A stretch of 64,000 bases of DNA. It comes from Chlorops oryzae (lineage: Eukaryota; Arthropoda; Insecta; Diptera; Chloropidae). The translations under genes were made by a program, and so were the position numbers. The DNA lies in the NCBI GenBank assembly GCA_020466095.1, contig CM035809.1, positions 27,138,063 through 27,202,062 of the forward strand, written 5' to 3'. The first letter of the stretch is position 1, and every line of letters starts with the position of its first letter. This document shows, in pieces, positions 45,371 to 58,038 of the stretch. The notes under the pieces were generated by a model that worked only from the letters and a program-made list of their open reading frames with translations, was not told where the DNA came from and made no database searches.

Positions 45371-47655
45371 GCGTAAGTTAAAGTTAAATTAGTTAAGCTT
45401 CAGTTAGTATTTGTTCAGTTAATTTACAGTTAAGTTGAAGCATTAAGTTAAGTTTTAATCTTTTGTTGATTTGAGATTAATTAATGTTAAGTTAATTTAG
45501 TTAAGTAAATAATTATAATCGTAAAGTTGTAGATAAGTTAAGCAAGGTTATCTTTGAAGACAAGTAAATAGTATAAATTTCAGTTGCATCTTTCGCTTTA
45601 GTTGAATTTTGTTGTTGTTATTTTGCAGATAAATCTTTGAACGGGCCGTAGAAAATGATAAAAAATTTCCCTGGAAGTGCTAGAAGAATTCTATGAGTTT
45701 AAGCATGGCAATATTTTAAATTTATTCTGATGGCGTATTTGTTGAACGAGAAAAAACTCGAAATCGACACAGGTGTAATCAAGATAGCAGCAAGAGAAAT
45801 ATTTGTAGAAGAAACAAAAAACATTTATATAAATTTTGCAGTTGCATTTTTCTGCTTTTTATTGCAATTTTGTTGTTGTTTTTTGCAACGCCTAAAATGA
45901 CTTCTAGGTAAACTCGGGCCGTTATTTTTGAAATTATGGATCAAGAATGAATTTCAACCTCGAGAACGTCGCAGCAGAGAGATATTCATATGAGCTTTGA
46001 AGCATGGCAATAGCTCGTTTCAAGGATCAGGCATGTCTGAGAGCCTTCTATGCTTTGTAAAAATTTCCATAAATGAATCAGAAGTTAGACTTTCTATAGA
46101 AGCTGTTCATTCCAATGGCATTGCTGTGAAAAAGTCCTCAAAAGAAAGATATCACCCAACTAAATTCCACTTTGAAATAAATAGTAACAAATTTCACTTT
46201 GAACGGTGGCCGTCATCAGTGATATATCGAATTGAAAATTTATATGATTTTTTGGGGTTTTAATTGGCCCAGAAGCGATCAATCATGAAGATAATTGACA
46301 GAAAAAATTTTATAAAAACTGGGTTATTTTTGAATTATTTTTTGATACAAGGACATGAATAACTAACTTAGTTGGATGGTTAGGAGAGGATATACATAAA
46401 TTGCGACATTAATATACCTCGCAAACATAAATTTTCTCTTTGAGAGTGTGGCTATACTATCCGGCACAATGAGTTGAACGCATTACAAATATTTCTTTTA
46501 CTTCCAAAATCTGGCGATCCTGCCACGTCAAAAAATCCCCATTCTTTTCACTCACTGCTCAATCGATTCTACATGAAATCGATTAATTCCAATTGATTTG
46601 CAAATTCCTATCGATCATGCAATGAGTGTTCCAATTGGACATTAATTGATTCATTACGCATGAGAAGCTTCAACCTTCATTAAAATGCAATTCAATCTTG
46701 GGAAAAGGAAAGCTTCAAATGTCAAGTTCAATATCACAAAAGCTTGACGATCTCGAGAGACGTCATTCTCAATTTGATGGGCCAGAAAACTATTCGAATT
46801 GGAAAATCAAGCAGAACAATAAGTGAATGAATGAATGAGCATTTCACGGAATCGATTTGTCCAACTGATTCGTTGTCATTTCATCAATTAATTTGCTTTT
46901 GCAAAAGATCGTTTATCAAGTCTCATGTAAGGGAATTGAAATTTCCATGCTTTGAATAGTGCGAATGTTCGTTCGGCTTCTCTTTTGAATAATGCCTGGT
47001 TTCCAATATGGCGAGAAAAACGTTGAGGTAAGTCCTGCAAATATTCAACACAATCAAATATATGAAACCAGCTTCAATCAACGGGGATTTTCGATTGTAA
47101 CTGATGCCATATGATTAAAGGTGTTGAAAATCGTAGGAAGGAATTCTCGCGCTATAGAAAACCAAGCATAAAGGCCATATTGTGTCTGCTGGGTAAAATA
47201 TTCGATATCTCAAGAGGAAGTTTGTAAAAAGCAATTTATACAGAAATTTATACGGAAGTGATGCGGGTCCAGTTTGAGAGTCGATCACATTCGAGTCTTT
47301 GAAGTGAGAAGAAAATAACACAAAAGAATCGGAAGCATTTAAAGCAAAGCCGGGGGTGTGAAAGTACCGAGCTTGTCTGGCAGAAAGCACGCTTACTTGT
47401 TTATTTACGTTTTAACAAGAATAATGAACGCTTTTTAGCAATGCAGATAATTTTGTTTACTTAATATGAAGGCCAGTGGCTTTTAGCTAAAAATTATTTT
47501 ACAAAAAAAAAAAAACATTTAAGAAAATAACGTTTACTTTGATCTTACTTAGAGAGCAGGGACGAATTTTTGTTGATATGCCTGAGTTTTGAAAAATTCG
47601 GTTAAGATTTTAATCATATAAGACATGAAACTTTTAGCAGGCAATCTTATGTCAC
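45371..47655. other. Intergenic with a decayed 240-bp duplication
   Basis: 45580-45720 and 45820-46010 share TTTTGTTGTTGTT, CGGGCCGT and AAGCATGGCAATA blocks in the same order, an old tandem duplication. No recognisable gene. Confidence 0.45.
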
Positions 47656-48006
47656 TTAACCCTTAATGGTCCTGGCTCCACTTAAAGGAGTTTATTCAAT
47701 AAAAAAAAAATTAGAAAATAATCGATTCTTTGCTTCTTACCCGAAATTTTTAGATCTGACCTTAGCAGAAAAAATCTAAGTAAACATTTAAAGAAAGATA
47801 GCAGTAGAGAATTAAAACATTTTAAATTTATCTCTGTCTCTTAACCTCTTCGTCCTGGCTCCATCCTAAGGATTACTCAAATTAAAATTCTTCTAATCCT
47901 CTTCTCTGCCATTGGGTTAATCTCATTTTTCAGTCTTACCATACAAAAAACTCTAGAGTAACAATTTAACTCTATCTAACTCGTCTGTCTAGACTATCAT
48001 TTTAAA

Positions 48007-48038
<32 letters not shown>

Positions 48039-48101
48039 ATCTCTTCTCTCTCTCTTTCCTCTCTCCTTCTCTCTTCTCTCTTTCTCTCTCTTCTCTCTCT
48101 T

Positions 48102-48169
<68 letters not shown>

Positions 48170-48368
48170 CTCTCTTCTCTCTCTTCTTCTCTCTCTCTTT
48201 CTCTCTCTCTTCTCTCTTTCTTCTCTCTCTCTTCTCTCTCTCTTCTCTTCTCTCTCTCTTCTCTCTCTTCTCTCTCTCTCTCTCTCCTTCTCTCTCTCTC
48301 CTTCTCTCTCTCTCTCCTTTCTCTCTCTCTCTCCTTGTCTCTCTCTCTCTCCTCTCTCTCTTCTCTCT

Positions 48369-48418
<50 letters not shown>

Positions 48419-48799
48419 CCGGCACTCAGAAGAGACCTCATGTGGGATATTTCACTGTTTTATATTTCACTCCATGATAGCCGATCATGTGCCTAAAAAA
48501 TTGAAAAAAAATCCTCCAAAAATCTTTTCGTCATTAATTTCTGAGGAAGTGGGACTCTTTGATTGAAAATCCTGAGAACTTCTAAGAAATAATGGCCATT
48601 GTGCAGCCATGTAACATTTTCCAAGCCTTTTTATATACTACCATTCGGGTTGGGAATGTCCAAAAGATCACTTTCGACTAAAATTGTATATCTCCACATA
48701 AATTTAACGATTTTTATAAAGCAATGTTGTAAAACGAAAACGCAATAAATCGTTAAAATAATATAGGGGAAATTTGAACATCAGCCGTCAAAGGGTTAA
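47656..48799. mobile_element. Possible TTAA-ended element containing a CT array
   Basis: TTAACCCTTAATGG at the left and GTCAAAGGGTTAA at the right resemble the piggyBac-like ends seen elsewhere here. The interior includes a CT microsatellite (48006-48416) and repeats of GGTCCTGGCTCCA-like text. TTAACCC is frequent in this window, so chance pairing is possible. Confidence 0.3.
48006..48416. repeat. CT microsatellite (TCTCTC)n
   Basis: About 410 bp of CTCTCTTTCTC variants; the minus strand reads as Arg/Glu runs in several frames. Confidence 0.97.
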
Positions 48800-49127
48800 A
48801 ACTTTTAACTTAAATGGCGATCGTCGAATTCAGATTTCCTTTATTGAGCCCTTTCCGTTACTTGATTCATTCAATTCGACTTTCCCCAGTTCGATTTAAC
48901 CCTTTAACAACCAAAATTGCATTTCTGATGGGTTAAGTTATTAAAAAAAATGGAGCTGATGGTTAAATATTTCGAAGGCGGTGATTGAATTCACTTTGGA
49001 ACGCATGGTAGTGAATGGGTTAAGTTAATGTAAACAAATGTTTGAATCTATTTATCATAATGAGCTCAACGAGTTTTTTAACCTTTTAGAAATGCTTTTA
49101 AAAAAAATTTTTTTTTCTCAGTTTTTC

Positions 49128-49355
49128 TTAGGGGCTTCCTTCTCCAGCTCTGTCAGAAATGAAAACTTCATACAAAAAAACGCTTCAGAAATTTTCTGAA
49201 ATGTTTTTTTAGGTCTGTTCCCGTAGTGCACGAAACTGCCCAATTTTTTAAAAACTGTATGAAAATTGGGCAGTTCTGGGTAGTTTCGTGCAGTACTGGA
49301 ACAGACCTTTTATATGAAATTTTTCATTTCTGACCGAACTGGAGATAGCCCCTTA
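49128..49355. mobile_element. PIF/Harbinger-like foldback MITE, TTA TSD
   Basis: 222 bp (49131-49352) flanked by TTA. The arms pair over about 100 bp: GGGGCT...CTCCAG, CAGAAATGAAAA, AGGTCTGTTCC and CGAAACTGCCCAATTTT with their inverses. Almost the whole element is a hairpin. Confidence 0.8.
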
Positions 49356-50494
49356 TCAAAATCGATCGCTCGGATTATATTTGAAGTGTAATATTTTTTT
49401 CCAAACATCTTTTTACTTTACTGGGGAAGCCCATGCCCCTCCTCCGCTCTCAAGCAGTTCGCTTCGAAACGAACGGAGCTTTGGAGCAATATTTCTGCGT
49501 CAGCATGAAGGGAATATCATATTTCCCCAATGACAACCTTCGAGAGCACAGACACGTGCGATCATGCCAAAGAAAAATGAAAGAATTGATCGCAAGAAAC
49601 AAAGACGTGGGCAAATGGGAGCTCAAAAGAAATGAATTTTCTGCTTGACTTACATTTTTACACGTGATTTAAATTCGGTTTGTAATTTTTTTTAATTTTC
49701 TCTACTGCTCCGAAATATTTACTCTGTTTTGTTTAAACAGGCAAAAAGTCGTGATGAAGAAAATGCCACCAATTGATTTGCATATCAAATATTTGGCTAT
49801 GTCAAACATGCGACGCGTGTCTTCATGTCTCGCTGGTTTCTGGTGTTTTAATTTTTTAATTTTTTTTTATATATTATTCCGTATATTTTGCGATCTTGTG
49901 TTTCACTTGTTTCACTTGTTGCTTCCAAAACCTCCACACGGCTTGACAACCGCTGCGCAACTGACGCATGGGACTGATAAACGGCCGGTTGACTGCGTCC
50001 GCAGACTCACAATTTACCCGCTTTTCTCCGTTGTTGACTGCGATAAGGTAAGTTTTTTTATTATTATATTTTTTTTTTTTTTCAAATAATTAAGCAAGGA
50101 AATATGACGTAGAGAATTCCATCTTGAGACTATTTAAGGAACCCATCGGCGGACTCGATCGGAACGATCGAAGAATGATCAATGAAAGTACAAAACGCCA
50201 ATCAATTGACTCGATGATTTCCGTACAAGCTTCAATCAATTTAAAAAAAATAAAATAAAAATGTTTAAATTTAAATAAAATTTCAAAAGTAAAATAAATA
50301 TTCTTCTGGTTCAAAGTACAATTCAAAGAAATCGAATTTCACTGATCAATCTGATAGATAAGCTAGTAATAGCGATATGGGCCAGTTGTGGTAAAAAAAA
50401 AAACTCTTAGTATAGCAATGTATCTTTTTTTATATCAATTTTTGATTCATGCAAATTTTAAAAGTCTATGTGAGTTCATGGCGAAATGAAAGGA
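49356..50494. other. Intergenic; weak open frames
   Basis: A 72-codon frame at 49433-49648 and a 112-codon frame at 49751-50089 have some coding-like composition but no recognisable domain and no supported splice between them. I do not call them as genes. Confidence 0.3.
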
Positions 50495-50873
50495 CCCTGC
50501 AGGAAGCCTGTCGCCATATGGCCCCATGTCTATATTGACGTCAATATAGACAAGAGAACTAGTTCCAACGTCAACAGTATTTATAGGCGGTGTCATTAGA
50601 GAAACTGTACTGTCAAGAGGTATAGTTCATCTTTATTGACCATGTCAACAACGTGTCTCCTTATAAAGCGAAAGAGTACTCCTTTTGTCTACATAATAGT
50701 ACCGACGTCAATAGTTCGTCAATAGTTTTCGGTCTACTGTTGACATTCAATGACAACTCAATGTTAAATGTCAATAAGCGCAAAGCATTGCGACGGGTAT
50801 AACTGGTCAGTAGTACTGTTGACGCAGTCAGTAGAGAAAGCGTATAGATTCACTATTGACATTTCCTGCAGGG
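50495..50873. mobile_element. Inverted-repeat MITE, CCCTGCAGGAA ends
   Basis: Perfect 11-bp inverted ends CCCTGCAGGAA and TTCCTGCAGGG. The interior is rich in GTCAATAGT and short inverted repeats such as TCTATATTGACGTCAATATAGA. No TSD found. Confidence 0.6.
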
Positions 50874-50879
50874 GAACTT

Positions 50880-51560
50880 TTTATACCCGACAACACTCTG
50901 TGTTTGTAACACCCAGGAACCAGTCAAGATAGACCATACAAAATATATGTATGGAAATGATCAGAAATGACCAGGAGATTCAATTTAGCCATGTCTGTCT
51001 GCCCGTATACAGTTTTCTTATCGAAGGAGTTGAGCTATCTTGACGAAATTTGGTATGATTGCTCACGGCGACATGAGTAAGAAAAAGTTCGATAATGGAC
51101 CCGATCGGACCATTTTTAGGGGTACCTCCAGTACTAGGGTCTGTTATGAAAATCACAAAAACTGCTCTAAAATCGAAGTTTTTCAACATATTTTGATGAA
51201 ATTTGATAGTTGAACATGTTTGAAGGCAATTAATACGGTTTCCAAAAATTTAAAAAGTGGGCGTGCCAGAAGGGTGTTTCGAAAATTTTCCCTACACCCA
51301 AAATCAAATGGACTTAACGAAATTTGGCACTTAGGCTTCCTTTGTAGCCTTAAATCATCTCAAAATTTTTTTGATAGGTCCATTATTAAGGGTACCTCCA
51401 GTATTAGGTCTGTCACAAAGATCCCAAAACTTCCCAAAAATCTGACTTTTTCGAAATATTGCTATGAAATTTAGAATTTGAGCGTATATTTTATCTTCCG
51501 ATTAGAATTTAAAAAAATTGGAAAAGTGGGCGTGGCAAAGGCAGTTTTCATACAGAAAAT
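50880..51560. repeat. Dispersed repeat N, copy 1
   Basis: Begins TTTATACCCGACA and shares, in order, AGATAGACCATACAAAATAT, GAAGGAGTTGAGCTATCT, CGATCGGACCATTTTTAGGG and AAAAGTGGGCGTGGCAAAG with 60645-61485. It has a short internal deletion. This type of TATACCCG...CATGTCCGTCTG repeat resembles common dispersed elements of flies. Confidence 0.75.
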
Positions 51561-52492
51561 CTTAACATCTCTAGAATATTCTTTCTTGATGGTTCTGTTT
51601 TTTGGGGCGTGTTTTAAGGGCGTGTTGGAAGAAATGTAAGACGGCCTTAGGGAGTCTGGGGTTAGTCCATGACTGAAAGCAGGATAAGTTTCCAATCAAA
51701 ATGATGGGGTTTGAAGCTCCCTCACATATAACATCATAGCTTTGCCATTTATCCATAGATTTTGAAGTCGAATACAGTGTTCCCTCTCTCTCTCTCTTAA
51801 GCGGACACCTACGGGACCGAAAAATAAGTCCGCTTAATGGGGAGCCTGGGGTCTTTCATTGTTTCCAGAGCTGAAGTCTATGGGAGAGCTATAGTTGATG
51901 CTAAAAATAATTGTCTGGAAATCTGTAGAGCTCATTTCATTGAGCAACTGGAAAATTTATCTGTGAATTAATTTTACCACACTCAGATTGTTACAGGTGA
52001 GATAAGGGATTTTCTTTGCATGTATCGTTATTGTTTGCTGTAGATTCAGCTGTAAAAAATTCACTCGGCGAAATAACTTTTACCTACTATACAATTGACC
52101 TTGAAAATTTAAAGCGAGATTTAAGTAATTTTATGGTAAATATTTTTAAAAATATTTTTTTATCAGTTGAAGGAACAATTCTGACGACACGACACCCTAA
52201 GAGTCGCTGTTTTATTCACCTAAAATTTTTATAAACTTCTTAAAAGTATTTTATTTTTATTATTCTACGTCTTTAATATACCCCTTTTGCCATTCAAACG
52301 TGATCAAAAATAACAGCAAATAGAAACATTAACCATTAGAGTTAACAGAAAAAAGCTGCGAGCCTGCACGTTAAAAAAAAACTGGAGCTTTTTTAAGAGA
52401 GCTTTTATAAAAAATACTGGGAATAAAAGCGAACGGTATTCATTTGGTAAAATTCATCGTTAGCCTTACCGAATTTTCAAATTTATTTGAGC
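51561..52492. other. Intergenic, no gene recognised
   Basis: Includes an inverted pair TTAAGCGGAC / GTCCGCTTAA near 51798-51838 after CAGTGTTCCCTCTC, reminiscent of pogo/Tigger-type ends, but I found no partner end. Confidence 0.35.
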
Positions 52493-52500
52493 GTGTATGA

Positions 52501-52645
52501 CATATAGAACTATAGCTGCAAATTTTGGCAGGCTATGGCATGATTTGGTGAAAAAGTTCAACTGTGGTGAACCACGCCATAAGTTGAGTGTTGTGGTGTA
52601 TCACGTAATAGCTTTTGGCGGAAGTTGCAGCTATAGTTCTATATG
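52501..52645. mobile_element. MITE family B, 8-bp TSD
   Basis: Ends CATATAGAACTATAGCTGCA and inverse. TSDs GTGTATGA (52493-52500) and GTGTATGG (52646-52653), 7 of 8. Confidence 0.88.
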
Positions 52646-52876
52646 GTGTATGGCTTCGGTTATGCCTGGGTATCAAAATCTGCGCAGTAATTTGTGCAAT
52701 TATTCAACACAGGCAGACATGTGGAACTAGTTACAATCGAAAGCGCAGATGATTGACGATCGGTCGGTGATCTTCGTCAAAACTATTACCCTCAACAGAT
52801 TACAGCTGAAATACGAAATTAAGAACCTTCAATTCAAAAAAAAAGAGCCAATTTGATGTGCATTAAGTGGTTAATC

Positions 52877-52963
52877 CTCGATCCATGCTCGATCGTATGT
52901 GGTGATGTTGGTTGATGAATTGGCTCGCTAACATCACCACTTACGATCGAGCATTGCATCGAG
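52877..52963. ncRNA. 87-nt near-perfect hairpin, possible pre-miRNA or MITE core
   Basis: The 5' arm (52877-52909) pairs with the 3' arm (52930-52963) over 31 of 34 positions: two mismatches and one bulge, with a loop of about 20 nt. The central stem contains ATGCTCGATCGTA and GTGGTGATGTT. Size and shape fit a microRNA precursor, but the stem is unusually perfect and a small transposon palindrome fits as well. I know of no miRNA with these arms. Confidence 0.3.
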
Positions 52964-53459
52964 CCGAGCCGCTCGTACGAGCATGCTCGAATGTGGATAG
53001 GTCACTTTAGGCCGTCATTATTAGCACATAGCTTATCCGAGACCTATCCGGGGGTCCGCAAAACGCGATCAGTTCCTCCATTTTGTTCTGTCGCTTGCAT
53101 CATCCGAGGTAAGTCCTACAGCCTCTTGGTCCCATTTTATTGTTTAGGTCTTATATATTTAATTACGGATGCATGCAACCCTTAAGTTTAAGTGAAATTT
53201 ATTAACTTTTCAAAATATTTATTAAAAATATTGAACTTAAGTACTTAACGCCTTTAAGTAGGTATACCGCTGATTAAGAACGAACACATACATAAACATA
53301 AACATAAGCATAAGCAACACGGTCTTCTTAAGCAATCACAGTGGTGAATTATAGTCAAAAAATGTTTCCCTAACAAATCAACGGCGTGAATACCCCCGTT
53401 GATCTTGATGTCTTTAAAAGTAAGTTAGATGGCCCTTCCGTTAAGTACACTAGGACCAA
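52964..53459. other. Intergenic downstream of SLC22 gene B
   Basis: The 3' flank of the minus-strand transporter. GGTAAGTCC at 53108 and TTGTTTAG at 53143 look like splice sites on the + strand, but no coding frame joins across them. Confidence 0.35.
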
Positions 53460-55552
53460 CTATAATTTCGAATTCAATCCAGATTCATTGGTTGTCCAAA
53501 CGGTTCTTCGTTTCTGGGACTCATCTTTCCTATCAAGAGATTCAATTCTAAGAGTAACCGGTATTGGTGCTGAGTTATCACGTGGCGTCAGCAGTAAGCA
53601 GGTAAAAATACCACCAACAATACTGAGTACGCAGTAGGAACTTAATGAGAGTGCTGTATCGATTTTCTTGAGTACATTGAAAAATGGTGCCGAAAGTAAG
53701 CAGACACGAGAAAATGTAACGACGGAAAAGGCGAAGGGAGCTCTCTTATTCGAAGGCATAAGCTCACACATGCAAGCAAAAAGCATCGATTGAGCACAGG
53801 AGACTGCTGCTTTAGGTATCGTGGCAATTATCATCCAAATGGTGACTTTCAACGATGGATGCACTGCGAGAAAATAAGTGTTAATTGTTATGGGTGTCGA
53901 TGGACCTACTCATTTGACTTACTCGATTCATTGTCGCTGAAAATCCAACCGAGACAACCAATAAATCCGGCAATAATATTAAATACGCCAGCGCATTGCC
54001 ATTTCCATTTATCGTGCTTCAGAGTGAAGTGCAACGCTAAGAAGCATCCAACGATTTCAGAGAATGCTACATAAAAATTAAAAAATTAAAAAGGTATGTT
54101 GAGTGAAAGGACTTTAACGCATGACCACTGAACTTACCCATGGCGATGGTATTCGTTACTAGATAATCACGTCCAAATGATCGTATATTCAGTAGCATGC
54201 CCATAAAATTTATTATAAATGCCGATAGTGCCAAATGTGTAGCGATCATATGAGTCTTGGCCCGATGTGTTCCCAGCCAAAGTTCTGTCCATTTAGCTGG
54301 AGCTTCCGAATTTTTAAGCTCTTCTCTCAGGGACTCAAGTTTTTCATGAAAATTACCTGGTATCTTATCCACGCGATCATTGATCTGCGCAGCTTTTCGT
54401 ATTGTCAGCTCAACTACACCGACATCGCTCGGTGATCCGTTTTTCAGCAGCCAACGTGGCGAATCCGGTGTCCATTGAAGCAATAATGTTAACAATAGTG
54501 TTGGGAATGTTATACCAAGATAAATATGTGTCCAATTATTAAAGAATGACGAAAGAGTGGGCAGCATGACCACACCGATCGCCCAGAAGGTATCGTATAG
54601 TATAATAGCTCCGGTTCGATACGATCCTGCGGTTATATCCGTAACTAAAACGAAAAAGAAGAAATCTATCTAAAGGAATGTTTCTATAGAAGTTTCGATG
54701 ATGTAAGTACCTACATATAACCTGTCCAGAGGTGAACATGATCGCACAACAAACCGCAGACAGACAACGGAATCCGCAGTGTAGACTAAAATCGCGCGCA
54801 TAACCCGTCACAATTCCACAAATGATCTGTGTCACTTGACCAATGAAAGTAAGTATTCCGCGGGCTAATGCTGTTTTGAAAATGAAAAAACACATTAAAT
54901 GAATATGATCTCATTGAAAAACAAAAATTGAAACTCACCACATCATCATTTTCGTTGCAATTACACCACCAATGAGAACACCGAACAAATGCCAATACTG
55001 TGTCCACGCTACGAATATATCACGGAAACACACCAGATCGAATTGCATGATCAGTGAATCGAAATCGAAATTATAGACGAACTTTTTACATCGTTCCTTC
55101 GTGAATTCCGTGCCCACTTTCGCATACACATCACACTGATCGGCGGATATGCTATAGTTCCCATGGAGCATACTTCTATCACATTCAAATTCCGTTCGCG
55201 GCTCTAGTTCTGGGGCAGTGAATATAATGCAAGCCATGAACCAAGCAGCAGGGATTTTATTCAGGAATATTATGAGAACTGTCCTCAGTTGCCATACACC
55301 AAAGTCACCCAGAATGTATCCGATTATGTCTTGTGAGGGTTTTAAGTTTTCAATATTTTTCTCCCCACCAATTTCTTCCGTATTGAATTGTTTGGGAGAC
55401 GCTGTCGCTGTCGCTGCTATTTCGTCTTGCATGAGAGAATTCGCATAGCAATGATTAATGTTGCACTGAGAGCTTTGGCGGCATGAATGTGGATCTTCTT
55501 CTATGGAGTTGGTATTGCTTAGCATGCTGGAGGATATTTTCGAAAGGGTCAA
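53460..55552 (-). CDS. SLC22-type organic ion transporter, gene B, with frameshift
   Basis: Five exons on the minus strand: 55552-54939, 54870-54715, 54644-54138, 54066-53923 and 53863-53460. The first corresponds to gene A exons 1+2 without the intron; gene A exon 4 is split in two here. Corrected length is about 607 aa. It shows the same landmarks as gene A: a first helix (QLRTVLIIFLNKIPAAWFMAC), a Cys-rich glycosylated loop (NYS), and PDSPRWLLKNG. Exon 54715-54870 is 156 nt against 155 in gene A: after SPRNTYF the frame must shift by one to continue as GQVTQIICGIVTGYARD. So there is one extra base near 54853. It may be an assembly error or a disabling mutation. MFS motif A is degenerate here too. 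The start ATG at 55552 is the furthest upstream; another is nine codons in. Confidence 0.85.
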
Positions 55553-56239
55553 GTGGGTGCTAAAATGAGAGATAGCGTTATAAGTGATTTAAGAATGTTA
55601 GATCGGTTCGACAAGATCGATCGCCTATGGTTCTTCTACATAGGGCAAAAATACAGTAAAAAACTTTTGTCGACAAAAAAATGTTGCCGCAAAATGTTGC
55701 TTAATCTAGACTGGAACAAAGTGTATCAAAAATGCATTGGCGTTGCCATATGTTTCAATCGAAGACGCCAGGGTTGAAAGGATGACCTTGAAGTTTTTCA
55801 CTCTTAACAACACGCCTTTTCCGGTGTTTATCTAATCCCACCTTACGACAGTTAAGAATTCAAAGACATAATCCCAAAGTCAATAAAGTTAATAGTGACA
55901 AAAAGCTTTTATTACTTCCACTGCAAACTTTTCAATTGTCAATATTTTGTGCTCATATTTGTTTTCCAACTTTTCATTATGACATGACAAACGTCATCGT
56001 GGATATTTATTTAACAAAAAAAAAAAAAAATATAAAAAATTAATCAATATGAGACCCTCTGGTCTATAAAAAAGAAATTGAATTGTCACTAATTTATTTG
56101 TTTTAATGCTTTATTGTGGTGAAGGTATTTAGCGTCTTCGTAATAATCAAATTAAAAAGCTTCGAATATTTAGACTTCATAATTTAACCCCTTAACTCTT
56201 TGCTTCAAAATCCTGAGTACTTCTCATCACTAAAAGAAA
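55553..56239. other. Intergenic upstream of SLC22 gene B
   Basis: The promoter side of gene B. No paired element ends and no coding exon recognised. Confidence 0.45.
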
Positions 56240-56247
56240 GTAAACAT

Positions 56248-56401
56248 CATATAGAATTATAGCTGCGACTTCGGACAAATTTTGGCGCGTTATGGCATGA
56301 TTTGGTGAAAAAGTTGAACTGTGGTGAACCACGCCATAAGTCGAGTGTGTGGTGAACCACGTAATAGCTTTTGGCCGAAGTTGCAGCTATAGTTCTATAT
56401 G
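56248..56401. mobile_element. MITE family B, 8-bp TSD
   Basis: 154 bp. TSDs GTAAACAT (56240-56247) and GTTAACAT (56402-56409), 7 of 8. Interior GGTGAAAAAGTTGAACTGTGG is shared with the other two copies. Confidence 0.88.
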
Positions 56402-56512
56402 GTTAACATTACACACTCCAGTCAAGTGTAATTTTCCACGCCATTTTCTATAGGCCCATTGATTTTGTGACCGGCCAAAAGATCACGTGCGACTAAAATT
56501 GTTTAACCCTCT

Positions 56513-57151
56513 AATGCTATGTTCTCACTAGGCCAGGTTAGGGTTATCGGCCCTACCCAGGGTTTCAAATATACCCTGGGTGAACATTTAACTCTGAGGT
56601 TAGCGCAGAGTTGCATTTGAAATTTTCAGTTACATTTGCTAACCCACAGACAAAGGGTGAAGCCGACTGCGGGCCCATGAAAGGGATTTTTGAGTTCTTA
56701 TAATTTTTGGATAAGTACTAACTTAAAACATTTTGGCAACAGATTTTTATATTCCTTTTGTGGTGTCTCCTTGAAATATCTTGAAAAATCCAGCAAGCCT
56801 TTTTTCAAAATTTTATATCTCGAAAACTAATTAAAATAGAAAGATGAAAGAAATTGCCATTGGTAGTTAATAAAACAACAAGTCTTAAAAATATTCTTTT
56901 TTAAATTTTGAGCTGAGAAAAATATTGCACAAAAAAATAAATAAAAGCTTAAATAACTTTTTTCAGTGTATTTACGTTTTTGTGCCACTTTCTGGCCATA
57001 TTTAAATTTTACTAAAATCAAAATGCATCGTTTTGAGATATATAAAAATCGGACGTCCCAACATAATCTTAACGATTCTAGCAATGTTTTGGGTAAAAAA
57101 TGCTATAACGAATTATATTATGTAGGGAATAATTTGTCCCAAAAGGGTTAA
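56513..57151. mobile_element. Possible TTAA-ended element
   Basis: TTAACCCTCTAATGCTATG at the left and AATTTGTCCCAAAAGGGTTAA at the right. The right end shares AATTTGTCCC with the 35933-36051 MITE. The interior has no coding frame. Confidence 0.4.
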
Positions 57152-58030
57152 AGATTAACTTTTGAAGTAGAAATTTGAAAGAAGAATACATTTTTCTTAG
57201 ATTCGAAATAGCGTTTGATTGAGCTTTTTGTCGGCATGATGCTGGCGAATGTGTCTGACAATGTTTTCAATTAAAATTTTTCATATAAAAGAATTGATTT
57301 TCAATAGAAAAATTTAATTGCTATGAATTGAATGAGCATTGGCTGCTGCGGCTGTTTTAATTTTTTAAATTATTATTTTCTCTAAGGAAGTTCCTTCGTT
57401 GCGGTCATAATAATCGACCACAAACATTCTAATAACTAGAGTTCTTTTAGAGGTTTTCTCACTCTTATTGATATTTAAGAGAACACAATTATAGTGGGGG
57501 TATTCACAGTGGGCGGAATAACTTATTTGATGGCCTGAAATTTTATTATTATTTAAATGAAATAAATAAATAAAAACCTATAATATTACACGGGGCAATA
57601 AGTAAAATTTTGATTGTCTAAAGGTCAATTTGAGATCGATCTCGATAAGTGTGGCTGATAATTGAGTTGCGCAATTGTTTGCCTGCGCGAGGATTGATCA
57701 ACCGATTCATGCGTAGCAAATATATTATAAGAATGCTCGAGGAAATCGAACGGACGCCTCGTTGGCTATGTGAATAGCAGTCAGATTCCACTGTCCGCAT
57801 TCGTAGTTCCTTGGTCTCTGGTCCAGCAGTGGTAACGTGAGATCTATTTGCCCTTCATTTACTGCGGGGATATAACTTCCTACGAGAAGTCAAATCTTCT
57901 TTAACTACGCTTGTCATTATTTTAACTACGCTCGTTAATAGAGCTAAATTATGGCTATTCGTAATTAAAATAACTTGTTATTTGTTCTTTTTACTACGAT
58001 ATTTCGCTCAGTGTATGAATAAATTTATAA
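57152..58030. other. Intergenic, no gene recognised
   Basis: AT-rich. Nothing I can support apart from short open frames. Confidence 0.4.
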
Positions 58031-58038
58031 CTCATGTG

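Noticed and set aside
49433..50089. Possible two-exon gene (MPLLRSQAVRF... and MKKMPPIDLHIKY...)
   Set aside because: The frames do not join across the nearest acceptor (TTTAAACAG at 49740) and no domain is visible.
51769..51845. pogo/Tigger-like terminus (CAGTGTTCCCTCTC, TTAAGCGGAC)
   Set aside because: No matching opposite end or TA duplication could be found, so the element cannot be bounded.
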